A stretch of DNA of 9,665 nt from DATIRA01 sp964553405 (GTDB lineage: Bacteria; Pseudomonadota; Gammaproteobacteria; Steroidobacterales; Steroidobacteraceae): contig CAZKLS010000103.1 of the NCBI GenBank assembly GCA_964553405.1, forward strand, positions 1 through 9,665, read 5' to 3'. The translations under genes were made by a program, and so were the position numbers. The notes beneath the pieces were generated by a model. The model saw only the letters and a list, made by a program, of their open reading frames with translations. It had not been told where the DNA came from and searched no databases. Shown here piece by piece: positions 1 to 6,510 of the stretch. Positions within the stretch are counted from its first letter, which is position 1. The number at the start of each line of letters is the position of its first letter.

Positions 1-1501
1 CTGGACCGAGTTCCAGTTCGCCGAGCGCCGCATGCCCTCGCTGGACGAGATCAACGCCGCCGCACCCGACACGCCCGTCTTCATCCTGCACCTCTACGAC
101 CGGGCACTGCTGAACCGCGCCGCACTGCGGGCTCTGGGAATCACCAGCGAGACCCCGAATCCGCCCGGCGGCGTGATCTACAGGGACCGACGCGGCAACC
201 CCTCTGGACTGCTGCTGGCCGAGCCCAGTGCGCTGATCCTTTACTCGACGCTGGCGAAAGGACCGGTGCTGCCGTTCGAGGACCAGCTGAACTCGTCGCG
301 CCACTTCCAGCGCGAACTGAACCGTCTCGGCGTCACCAGCGCGATCGACGCGGGCGGCGGCGGCCAGAACTATCCCGACGATTACCGCGTGATCCAGGAA
401 CTGCACCGTCGCGGCGAGATGACGCTGCGCATCGCGTACAACCTGTTCGCGCAGAAGGCCGGCTCCGAGTTCGACGACTACCAGCGCTGGACCGGCATGG
501 TCCGGCCCGGCGACGGCGACGCGATGCTGCGGATGAACGGCGCCGGCGAAAACCTGGTCTGGTCTGCCGCCGACTTCGAGAACTTCCTGCAGCCGCGTCC
601 GCAGCTCGCGGCCGACATGGATGGGGAACTCGAACGCATCACGCGGCTACTGGTCGAAAACCGCTGGCCGTTCCGGATCCATGCGACCTACGACGAGTCG
701 ATCGCGAAGTTCCTGGACGTGTTCGAGCGCGTCGATCGCGACCTGCCCTTCGACGGGTTGCGCTTCATCATCGATCACGCCGAAACGATCCGCCCGGCGA
801 GCATCGAGCGCATCAAGGCCCTCGGCGGCGGCATCGCGATCCAGCACCGCATGGCCTTCCAGGGCGAGTACTTCGTGCAGCGCTACGGGGCTAGCGAGGC
901 GCAGTACACGCCGCCGGTCACGGACATGCTCGCCGCGGGCGTGCCGGTCGGCGCCGGCACCGACGCGACGCGGGTCGCGAGCTTCAACCCCTGGGTGTCG
1001 CTGTACTGGCTGGTGGCGGGCAGGACGCTCGGGGGCCTGCCGCTCTACCCGCAGCAGCGCCGGCTCGACCGCGAGCAGGCACTGGCGCTCTGGACGACCG
1101 GCAGCGCATGGTTCTCGGGCGAACAGGACGTAAAGGGCCGGATCGCCGTCGGCCAGTACGCGGATCTCGCCGTGCTTTCCGCGGACTACTTCTCGATCCC
1201 GGAGGACGAGATCAAGTGGCTCAGTTCCGTGCTGACGATGGTCGGCGGCGACGTCGTGCACGGCTCCGGCGATTTCGCGCCGCTCGCGCCGCCGCTGCCG
1301 CCGGCAAGCCCGGACTGGTCACCGGTGCGGGTCTTCGGCGGCCACCAGCACGCACGGAATGCGGCGCGCGCAGCCGCACTCACTGCGCATCGCTGTCTCG
1401 ACCACAACCACCACCCGGACCCGCGTGTGCAGGCCGCGAGCATCGCGCCGCCGAAGAATCCCTTCTGGGGCGCTCTCGGCTGCGCGTGCTTCGCGTTCTA
1501 G
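1..1501 (+). CDS. YtcJ-type amidohydrolase (amidohydrolase family 3), 5' end outside window
   Basis: The frame is open from base 2, before the first ATG at 32, and the residues there (WTEFQFAERRMPSLDEI) already match the family, so the gene starts upstream of the window. About 499 residues are visible; the family is usually 550-620. Metal-ligand candidates are the His in RIHATYDES (about residue 221 from the ATG at 32), the His in IIDHAET (about 249) and the Asp in GAGTDATR (about 310). The N-terminal HxH motif is outside the window. The C-terminus has the PLAPPLPPASPDW segment and ends in GALGCACFAF, a tail I associate with this subfamily. Such metal-dependent hydrolases cleave C-N or related bonds; the substrate is unknown. 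The gene ends 13 bp before the exporter gene and is probably the first visible member of a three-gene operon. Family assignment is firm, substrate is not. Confidence 0.93.
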   Translation, partial: WTEFQFAERRMPSLDEINAAAPDTPVFILHLYDRALLNRAALRALGITSETPNPPGGVIYRDRRGNPSGLLLAEPSALILYSTLAKGPVLPFEDQLNSSRHFQRELNRLGVTSAIDAGGGGQNYPDDYRVIQELHRRGEMTLRIAYNLFAQKAGSEFDDYQRWTGMVRPGDGDAMLRMNGAGENLVWSAADFENFLQPRPQLAADMDGELERITRLLVENRWPFRIHATYDESIAKFLDVFERVDRDLPFDGLRFIIDHAETIRPASIERIKALGGGIAIQHRMAFQGEYFVQRYGASEAQYTPPVTDMLAAGVPVGAGTDATRVASFNPWVSLYWLVAGRTLGGLPLYPQQRRLDREQALALWTTGSAWFSGEQDVKGRIAVGQYADLAVLSADYFSIPEDEIKWLSSVLTMVGGDVVHGSGDFAPLAPPLPPASPDWSPVRVFGGHQHARNAARAAALTAHRCLDHNHHPDPRVQAASIAPPKNPFWGALGCACFAF

Positions 1502-1505
1502 GGAG
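1501..1505 (+). promoter_or_regulatory. Ribosome binding site of the MFS exporter
   Basis: GGGAG lies 9 nt before the ATG at 1515. It begins on the last base of the amidohydrolase stop codon (TAG, 1499-1501). It decides the start among the longer in-frame possibilities. Confidence 0.6.
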
Positions 1506-1514
1506 CACCGCCCG

Positions 1515-3170
1515 ATGGCGCAGACGGATTCCGTCTCGGGGAGCGAACGCCGGCCGTCCGCGTGGTCCCCGCTGCGTCTGCCGGTGTTCCGCGCGCTGTG
1601 GCTTGCGACGCTGGCCTCGAACGTCGGCACCTGGATGCATGACGTCGGTGCCGGCTGGCTGATGACCTCGCTGTCGGCGTCGCCCGTCATGGTGGCGCTG
1701 GTGCAGACCGCCACCACGCTGCCCGTCTTCCTGCTCGCGCTGCCGGCGGGTGCGCTGTCCGACATCGTCGACCGGCGCCGCTACCTGATCGTCGTGCAGG
1801 TCTGGATGGCAACCGTGGCGGCGCTGCTCGCCGCGCTGACCATCGCTGGCATCACGACGGCCTGGACTCTGGTGCTGCTCACCTTCGCGATGGGCGTCGG
1901 CGCGGCGATGATGATGCCCGCCTGGGCGGCCGTGACCCCCGAACTGGTGCCGCGCGCCGAGTTGCAGCCCGCCATCGCGCTGAACAGCCTGGGGATCAAC
2001 ATCGCGCGGGCCGTCGGTCCGGCGCTGGCGGGCGTGATCATTTCCACTGCGGGCCCCGGCGCAGTGTTCCTGCTCAATGCGCTGTCCTACCTGGGCGTGA
2101 TCCTGGTGCTGTTCGCGTGGCGCCGCGAGGCAGCACGCAGCGAGCTGCCGGAAGAGCGCTTCCTCGGCGCACTGCGCTCGGGCGTCCGTTTCGCGCGGCA
2201 CGCGCCCGAGCTGCAGGCAGCGGTGCTGCGCGGCGTCGCCTTCTTTGTGTTCGCCAGCGCGAGCTGGGCGCTGCTGCCGCTGGTCGCGAAGAACATGGAG
2301 AATGGCGGACCGCAGGCGTTCGGCGTCCTGGTCGCCTCGATCGGCGTCGGTGCCGTCGCCGGCGCGTTCGCGCTGCCGACGCTGCGCGAGCGGCTTTCGC
2401 GGGACACGCTGGTGGCCGGCGCGAGCCTGCTGTATGCGGCGGCCATGGCGGCGCTTGCCGCGTTCGACAGCCTCTTGCTGCTGTGTCTTGCGATGGCCGC
2501 GAGCGGCGTCGCGTGGATCGCGGTGCTCTCATCGCTGCAGGTGGCGGCACAGGTCGCGCTGCCGAACTGGGTACGGTCCCGGGGCCTGGCTGTGTTCATG
2601 ACCGCGTTCATGGGCTCGATGGCAGTCGGCAGCCTGCTGTGGGGCGCGATCGCAGGCGCAGCGACGATCGAAGCGGCGCTCTCACTGGCAGCGGCCGGCC
2701 TGGTCGCCTCGGTCATGCTCAGCCGGCGCTGGCGGATCGGCGGCTTCGACCAGCTGGACCTGTCCCCTTCGATGCACTGGCCCGCACCGGTCGTGCACGA
2801 CGGGGTGCATCAGGACCAAGGGCCGGTGCTCGTGACGATTCACTACGACGTGCCGGAGGGGAACACAAGAGCGTTCCTCGATGCCGTGCACCGGCTCGGC
2901 ACGCACCGCCGGCGTGACGGCGCGTTTGCCTGGGGCATCTTCGAGCAGACCGAGCGCCGCCAGCGATTCATCGAGTCCTTCTGGGTCGAGTCCTGGCTCG
3001 AGCACCTGCGCCAGCACGAGCGGGTGACCGGCGCTGCCCGGCTGCTGCAGTCGGAGATTCGCGCACTGCTCGCCCCGGGCAGCACACCGGAAGTCGCGCA
3101 TTACGTGGCGCCCGCCTCGCCGACCCATCCGCAGGATCCCATCAAGCACCCCCAAGGAGACATCGAGTGA
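1515..3170 (+). CDS. MFS exporter of the EntS-like PF05977 type with soluble C-terminal domain
   Basis: This is a 551-residue inner-membrane protein. The ATG at 1515 was chosen because GGGAG lies 9 nt upstream (1501-1505) and MFS homology starts soon after (SPLRLPVFRALWLA, residue 18); the open frame before it is a shadow of the amidohydrolase gene. Residues 22-405 hold the transmembrane core. The loop motif G79-A-L-S-D83 followed by DRRR (86-89) fits the MFS motif between helices 2 and 3. Residues about 435-530 are soluble (VLVTIHYDVPEGN, FIESFWVESWLEHLRQHERVT) and resemble the dimeric alpha/beta-barrel, monooxygenase-like tail often found in this family. Known relatives export siderophores or other small molecules; the cargo here is not known. 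The stop codon overlaps the start of the next gene by 4 bp, so translation is probably coupled. Confidence 0.94.
   Translation: MAQTDSVSGSERRPSAWSPLRLPVFRALWLATLASNVGTWMHDVGAGWLMTSLSASPVMVALVQTATTLPVFLLALPAGALSDIVDRRRYLIVVQVWMATVAALLAALTIAGITTAWTLVLLTFAMGVGAAMMMPAWAAVTPELVPRAELQPAIALNSLGINIARAVGPALAGVIISTAGPGAVFLLNALSYLGVILVLFAWRREAARSELPEERFLGALRSGVRFARHAPELQAAVLRGVAFFVFASASWALLPLVAKNMENGGPQAFGVLVASIGVGAVAGAFALPTLRERLSRDTLVAGASLLYAAAMAALAAFDSLLLLCLAMAASGVAWIAVLSSLQVAAQVALPNWVRSRGLAVFMTAFMGSMAVGSLLWGAIAGAATIEAALSLAAAGLVASVMLSRRWRIGGFDQLDLSPSMHWPAPVVHDGVHQDQGPVLVTIHYDVPEGNTRAFLDAVHRLGTHRRRDGAFAWGIFEQTERRQRFIESFWVESWLEHLRQHERVTGAARLLQSEIRALLAPGSTPEVAHYVAPASPTHPQDPIKHPQGDIE
3154..3159 (+). promoter_or_regulatory. 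Ribosome binding site of the YcaC-type hydrolase
   Basis: AAGGAG sits 7 nt before the GTG start at 3167, inside the last codons of the exporter gene. It supports GTG as the true start and the 4-bp overlap with the upstream gene. Confidence 0.8.
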
Positions 3171-3853
3171 GCCAGAGCAAACTGGAACTGCTGACGCCCG
3201 ACAACTGCCAGCTGATCTTCATCGACCACCAGCCGCAGATGGCCTTCGGCGTGCAGAGCATCGATCGGCAGACCCTGAAGAACAACGTCGTCGCGCTGGC
3301 CAAGGCCGCGAGAGCCTTCGATGTACCGACGATCATCACGACCGTCGAGACGGAGGGCTTCTCGGGCCACACCTACCCGGAACTGCTCGACGTCTTCCCG
3401 GACGCGCCGTTGCTTGAGCGCACCTCGATGAATTCCTGGGACGACCAGAAGGTCCGTGATGCGCTGGCGGCGAACGGACGCCGCAAGGTCGTGGTCTCCG
3501 GCCTGTGGACCGAGGTCTGCAACTGCACGTTCGCCCTGTCTGCGATGCTCGAAGGCGACTACGAGATCTACATGGTCGCCGACGCCTCGGGCGGCACGAC
3601 CGTAGAGGCGCACCAGTACGCGATGGACCGCATGGTGCAGGTCGGCGTGGTCCCAATGACCTGGCAGCAGGTGCTGCTCGAGTGGCAGCGGGACTGGGCT
3701 CGCAAGGACACCTACGACCGGACGATCTCAATCGTGCAGGAGCACAGCGGCTCGTACGGCATGGGCGTCGACTACGCGTACACGATGGTCCACAAGGCGG
3801 GCCGTCGCGGCAACTTCAAGGGCAAGGTCCTGCCGCCGAAAGCGGCTTCGTGA
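3167..3853 (+). CDS. Isochorismatase-family cysteine hydrolase, YcaC type
   Basis: A 228-residue cytoplasmic protein starting at GTG, preceded by AAGGAG at 7 nt and overlapping the exporter stop codon (GTGA). The family signature is clear: IDHQPQMAFG with acid D20, NNVVALAKAA (39-48), VPTIITT, R85 in the loop before NSWDD, and GLWTEVC with nucleophile C118. The triad D20/R85/C118 is inferred by matching remembered YcaC residues D19/R84/C118. A second Cys (C120) follows two residues later, where YcaC has a non-cysteine residue. The C-terminal half has the conserved MVADASGGTTVEAH and QVGVVPMTWQQV segments. Length fits the YcaC group (about 205-230). Known members have unproven substrates, so only 'hydrolase' is justified. 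Its place after the amidohydrolase and exporter suggests it works in the same small-molecule pathway. Confidence 0.94.
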   Translation: MSQSKLELLTPDNCQLIFIDHQPQMAFGVQSIDRQTLKNNVVALAKAARAFDVPTIITTVETEGFSGHTYPELLDVFPDAPLLERTSMNSWDDQKVRDALAANGRRKVVVSGLWTEVCNCTFALSAMLEGDYEIYMVADASGGTTVEAHQYAMDRMVQVGVVPMTWQQVLLEWQRDWARKDTYDRTISIVQEHSGSYGMGVDYAYTMVHKAGRRGNFKGKVLPPKAAS

Positions 3854-3900
3854 GGCCAGCGCGGCGGCGCCCGGAAACGAACCCCGCCAGCGACCCGCGG

Positions 3901-4716
3901 CTACGGCTCGAGCAGCAGCGCCGCGACGCGCGCAGGGTCCTCGAGGTCGAAGCAGTGACCGAGATCGTCGAAGGTTCGCAGCTCGGCCTGCGGTGCGATC
4001 TCCCGGCAGCTGTCGCGGTTCGTCGCGCGGTGGGAGCGGTCCGACGCGCCCCACAGGAAGGTCGTCGGCACCGCGAGCGGACCGACGTCGGCCGCGGTCA
4101 TCGCGTTCATCGACTGGTTGAGTGCAGCGAGGCAGAAGGTTCCACCGCCGGCGAACACTTTGCGGGCTTCGCGCGTGAACGCCTCCGTGTCGGCGCCCGG
4201 CCCCGACACGCCGCGAAACCACCTGGCCGCGACGAAAGACGGCGCCACGGCCATCAGCGCCTGTCCGACCCCGGGCGTCGCGAGCACCGGCACGCCCGCG
4301 ACCTTCAGGTCGATGCGGGCGGCCCAGCGGCGGAACTCCTCGACGGAGGGCATCTGCCCGAGCGTCAGGCGCTCCACCCGCTCCGGCGCGCGCTTCGCGA
4401 GCGCCGCCGCGACGAATGCGTTGATGCAGGTGAACGCCAGGTGTGCGCGCCCCAGGTCGAGCGCGTCGAGCAGCCCGAGCAGCACCTCGACCTGTTCCGG
4501 CAACGTGAACCGGTAGTCCGCTCCCGGCCGGGAGAAACCGAAGCCCGGCATCTCCAGCGCAACGACTCGCCGCCGTGACTGCAGCGCCTCGACCAGCGGA
4601 ACCAGGTGCTCGAGTACGACCGGCGCGTCGGCAGCCAGCACGATCGGCGCCCGACCGCCCGCCTCGCCGGCGTCCAGCACGCGGAGCTCGCTGGCACCGA
4701 CCCGGACCATCCGCAT
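3901..4716 (-). CDS. Alpha/beta-hydrolase-fold protein with atypical active site
   Basis: This 271-residue protein has the fold's landmarks: ELRVLDAGE (10-18), RVVALEMPGFGFSRP (50-64), ALAKRAPERVERLTLG (106-120), a cap region around 125-205, VPTTFLWGASD with candidate acid D226, and DDLGHCFDLEDP with candidate H254. At the nucleophile elbow, where GxSxG is expected, it reads FTCIN, placing C97 at the nucleophile. The usual HG after the first core strand is replaced by AADAP (28-32). It could be a cysteine hydrolase, like the dienelactone hydrolase group, or a non-catalytic relative. The ATG at 4716 was chosen because the core starts right after it; it has no good RBS. An in-frame GTG at 4803 has GGAGG 4 nt upstream, but most of that 29-codon extension is Cys/Arg-rich with poor third-position GC. 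It faces the YcaC gene convergently. Confidence 0.8.
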   Translation of the reverse strand: MRMVRVGASELRVLDAGEAGGRAPIVLAADAPVVLEHLVPLVEALQSRRRVVALEMPGFGFSRPGADYRFTLPEQVEVLLGLLDALDLGRAHLAFTCINAFVAAALAKRAPERVERLTLGQMPSVEEFRRWAARIDLKVAGVPVLATPGVGQALMAVAPSFVAARWFRGVSGPGADTEAFTREARKVFAGGGTFCLAALNQSMNAMTAADVGPLAVPTTFLWGASDRSHRATNRDSCREIAPQAELRTFDDLGHCFDLEDPARVAALLLEP

Positions 4717-4807
4717 CCGCGGGTCGCTGCGCCACTTCGCCTCCGGCGCACGTCGGCGCGCACACCGACGCGCATCCCATGCACAACCCCAGGACGCAGT
4801 CACGACA

Positions 4808-4812
4808 CCTCC
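4808..4812 (-). promoter_or_regulatory. Possible ribosome binding site for an alternative GTG start
   Basis: Read on the minus strand, GGAGG lies 4 nt before an in-frame GTG (4801-4803) of the alpha/beta-hydrolase-fold gene. The spacing is short. If used, it would add 29 residues to the N-terminus. Confidence 0.3.
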
Positions 4813-4914
4813 GGATGAGCCCTCTGCGGATCTACCACAACGCGGGGCGATTTTTCGAGTGTTTTGGGGTCGTCGCGTGCAGGGGAAGACTCGCAACGTG
4901 CATCCACGAGCCCC

Positions 4915-5159
4915 TCAGCGATCCTCCCGCATGTGAAAGATCCTCAGGATGAAGATGTCCGAGCCCGATGACTCGTAACGGATTTCGTAGCGCCGCACGA
5001 GCACCCGGCGCACTCCGCGATCTGCAAATTCTGGTACAGCCTCGCCCGGGCGACGACCACCCGCGCTGCCCGTGCCGCCGCCGCCGGATTCACGGCTTCG
5101 AGGAACTCGCGGATTCGCTTCAGGTCCCCGTAGGCAGCACGGGTCCAGCGCAGCGCCAT
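4915..5159 (-). pseudogene. Frameshifted ParE/RelE-family toxin
   Basis: From the ATG at 5159, one frame gives a ParE-like N-terminus (MALRWTRAAYGDLKRIREFL, then EAVNPAAAARAARVVVARARL, to about codon 41). It then loses all resemblance and ends at about 4944. A second frame carries the expected C-terminus, VPEFADRGVRRVLVRRYEI followed by RYESSGSDIFILRIFHMRED, ending in TGA at 4915-4917. The switch lies near 5030-5040. The span is 245 nt, not a multiple of three and about ten codons shorter than relatives of 90-100 residues. The missing part is the linker that normally reads like RL..HP..G before PEF. An out-of-frame deletion in the genome or a sequencing or assembly error are both possible. 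The start lies 4 bp after the antitoxin stop, the usual arrangement of such pairs. An intact member would be an mRNA-cleaving or gyrase-inhibiting toxin. Confidence 0.75.
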
Positions 5160-5163
5160 GACG

Positions 5164-5409
5164 TCAGCCCGCGCGCTTCGCGCGCGCCTTCCGCTTCCGT
5201 GTCGTGCCCAATCGGGCCGCCCAGGCCTCGACCTCCGCGTGCTCGACCACACGACCGGCGTCGACTTCCTCGAGCGCCGCGATGGTCTCCCGCCGTCGTT
5301 CCTCGGCGAGAGCAAGGTATGTCTCCACCGCCTCCTTCACCACCCAGCCGCGCGGACGGTTCAGCTGCTCCGCCAATCCATCCAGCTTCTTCGCCAGGTC
5401 CTCAGGCAC
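5164..5409 (-). CDS. CopG/ParD-like ribbon-helix-helix antitoxin, apparently N-terminally short
   Basis: An 81-residue protein starting at GTG (5407-5409). PEDLAKKLDGLAEQLNRPR followed by GWVVKEAVETYLALAEE matches the two helices of a ribbon-helix-helix domain (residues 2-36). LEEVDAGRVVEHAEVEAWAARL (46-67) matches the toxin-binding tail of ParD-like antitoxins. The tail ends in a basic stretch, RKRKARAKR. Relatives normally have about 5-8 residues before PEDL that form the DNA-contacting beta strand (as in TVRLPEDL). Here an in-frame TAG lies two codons before the GTG, so most of that strand is missing. An AGGG 6 nt upstream can serve as RBS. The gene directly precedes the toxin remnant, 4 bp apart, and follows the VIT-like gene by 43 bp. 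It may no longer bind DNA. Family assignment is good, functionality doubtful. Confidence 0.72.
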   Translation of the reverse strand: MPEDLAKKLDGLAEQLNRPRGWVVKEAVETYLALAEERRRETIAALEEVDAGRVVEHAEVEAWAARLGTTRKRKARAKRAG

Positions 5410-5432
5410 CTGCTACCCTGTTGTCGCGGACG

Positions 5433-5447
5433 ATCGAACCGCTCGAT
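5433..5447. promoter_or_regulatory. Small inverted repeat upstream of the antitoxin, possible operator
   Basis: ATCGA and TCGAT form a perfect inverted repeat with a 5-bp spacer, centred about 30 bp upstream of the antitoxin GTG. Antitoxins of this family usually repress their own promoter through such repeats. The stem is only 5 bp, so chance is a serious alternative. Confidence 0.2.
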
Positions 5448-5452
5448 TGCGA

Positions 5453-6124
5453 TCAGCCGCCGAGAAGGATCGTGACTGCCACGAGCCCGAACCCGAGCGC
5501 GACCATCGAAAGCGCGCTTCGCAACGGCGGCGCGCCGATCGTCTTGCCGAACTTCCAGCCCGCCAGCAACAGCAGCACGACAGCGACTGCGTTGGAGACC
5601 CGGATCGCGAGCGGGTGATCGCCCAGCAGCAGCAGCGGCAGGATCACCGGGATTGCGGACGAGACGACCACGCCCAGAATCGCCGCCGCCGCGAGATAGT
5701 CGTCCCGCATCAGGCGTGCCCGCGCGGGCGGCGTCGAACGCTCGGCCATGCGACCGAGGATCTCGTCAATCTCCTGCGGGCTGAGCACGGCGACCACCGG
5801 CTCCGGCAGCGCATCCTCGATCACGGGCCGCGCGGCATCGAGCGACCGGGTCCGGCGAAGCCGGCGAAGCGCCGCAAGGCTGCTGCCGCGCTGCGCCAGG
5901 CAGGACAGCAGGTACATCACGCCATCGACCACGCCCCAGGCCAGGTTGCAGGCCAGCGCGCCGAAGGCGACAGTCAGCACGGCATCGTCCCCGGCCGTCG
6001 CGGCACTGAGCGTGCAGGTGAACGTCAGCGCCATGATCAGCCCGAACAGGAACTCCGAGTCCCGGTCGAGCGGATCCAGTACGCCTGTCTTGATGGCTCT
6101 TGCCTGTTCGCCATTATCGCTCAT
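5453..6124 (-). CDS. VIT1/CCC1-like integral membrane protein
   Basis: A 223-residue protein starting at ATG 6124, with GGAG about 10 nt upstream. Five hydrophobic segments are visible: about 25-43 (FLFGLIMALTFTCTLSAAT), 49-77 (with ACNLAWGVVDGVMYLL), 143-167, 175-196 (RVSNAVAVVLLLLAGW) and 201-223. RDSEFLFGLIMALTF, the NLAWGVVDG helix and the RVSNA helix match a bacterial family usually annotated as VIT-family or VIT1/CCC1-like. A soluble segment of about 60 residues between helices 2 and 3 (80-140) is charged and Arg-rich. VIT1/CCC1 proteins move Fe2+ or Mn2+ across membranes. This divergent branch has no proven substrate, so metal transport is only an inference. The nearest downstream gene on this strand is the antitoxin. 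Confidence 0.78.
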   Translation of the reverse strand: MSDNGEQARAIKTGVLDPLDRDSEFLFGLIMALTFTCTLSAATAGDDAVLTVAFGALACNLAWGVVDGVMYLLSCLAQRGSSLAALRRLRRTRSLDAARPVIEDALPEPVVAVLSPQEIDEILGRMAERSTPPARARLMRDDYLAAAAILGVVVSSAIPVILPLLLLGDHPLAIRVSNAVAVVLLLLAGWKFGKTIGAPPLRSALSMVALGFGLVAVTILLGG

Positions 6125-6182
6125 GCTCTCGCCGCTCCACTGTCACAGCGCCGGCGCCCGCCACGCACGCCCACTGCCTGGA

Positions 6183-6344
6183 TCACCGGGGAATCCCAAG
6201 CGTGAATACCGGCTTCCCTGCCTTGATCGTCTCCATCACCTTGATGTCCTTGATGGCCGCCGGCTCGACCTTCAGCGGGTTTCGGTCGAGCATGACGAGG
6301 TCGGCGAGCTTGCCGGGCTCGAGTGAGCCCTTAACGCTTTCCTC
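6183..6344 (-). pseudogene. C-terminal remnant of an amidohydrolase
   Basis: Fifty-three codons before the TGA at 6183-6185 read as the end of a YtcJ-like amidohydrolase. KGSLEPGKLADLVMLDRNPL is the conserved final strand region, followed by VEPAAIKDIKVMETIKAGKPV. Nothing upstream in any frame continues the roughly 500 residues expected, so only the tail survives. The sequence differs from the tail of the amidohydrolase at the left end of the window (KGRIAVGQYADLAVL), so it came from a different paralogue. It is fused in frame to an unrelated upstream segment. No function is likely. Confidence 0.68.
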
Positions 6345-6413
6345 GAACAACGGGACGATGTCGGGTGGCGTCGGCGGCCGCCGGAACTTGGTCCTCAGGA
6401 TCTCGTCGCCCAT
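6345..6413 (-). pseudogene. N-terminal fragment resembling a MalT/LuxR-type ATP-dependent regulator
   Basis: From the ATG at 6413 the residues are MGDEILRTKFRRPPTPPDIV, then PLF. The block LRTKFRRPPTPPDIVP closely resembles the extreme N-terminus of large LuxR-family regulators of the MalT type, which begin with LRTKxxRPPxPxxLVPR before their ATPase domain. After VP the expected RPRLxERL is absent and the frame runs straight into the amidohydrolase tail. Only about 21 residues match, so the call rests on a short, low-complexity, proline-rich motif from memory. If correct, it is the 5' end of a regulator gene joined by deletion to the 3' end of an enzyme gene. Confidence 0.5.
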
Positions 6414-6450
6414 CAGTGGATTTTCGCAGGATCGCCAGTGCGATTTCGCA
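6414..6450. repeat. Two imperfect 15-bp direct repeats with 22-bp period
   Basis: CAGTGGATTTTCGCA (6414-6428) and CAGTGCGATTTCGCA (6436-6450) agree at 12 of 15 positions and are separated by 7 bp. The second copy contains the near-palindrome GCGATTTCGC. They sit directly upstream of the ATG of the regulator-like fragment. They could be tandem regulator sites for the lost gene, or terminal repeats left by an insertion sequence (IS21-family ends carry such repeated blocks). No transposase is nearby. Confidence 0.5.
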
Positions 6451-6510
6451 AATACGCCCTGAATCAGCAGGTTCTCCTTTCTTACGGAAGGTCGGCAGTA
6501 GCACGTCAGC

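Noticed and set aside
3854..3900. Possible shared terminator between the convergent YcaC and alpha/beta-fold genes.
   Set aside because: GC-rich short palindromic bits occur, but there is no clear stem followed by a T-run on either strand.
3505..4578. A 357-residue plus-strand frame over the end of the YcaC gene and the alpha/beta-fold gene.
   Set aside because: Its Arg/Gly-rich composition is typical of an out-of-frame shadow, and it overlaps two well-supported genes.
3728..4786. A 352-residue minus-strand frame overlapping the alpha/beta-fold gene.
   Set aside because: It is an Ala/Arg/Gly-rich shadow, whereas the neighbouring frame gives a clear alpha/beta-hydrolase fold.
4804..4914. Possible terminator or promoter around the T-rich stretch near 4850-4866.
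   Set aside because: No stable stem precedes the T-run, and no paired -35/-10 elements fit on the minus strand.
5852..5869. Tandem copy of CCGGCGAAG.
   Set aside because: It simply encodes a repeated LRR tripeptide in the Arg-rich loop of the VIT-like protein; two 9-bp copies are unremarkable.
5204..6205. A 333-residue plus-strand frame opposite the VIT-like and antitoxin genes.
   Set aside because: It is a low-complexity shadow; the minus-strand frames there have clear family matches.
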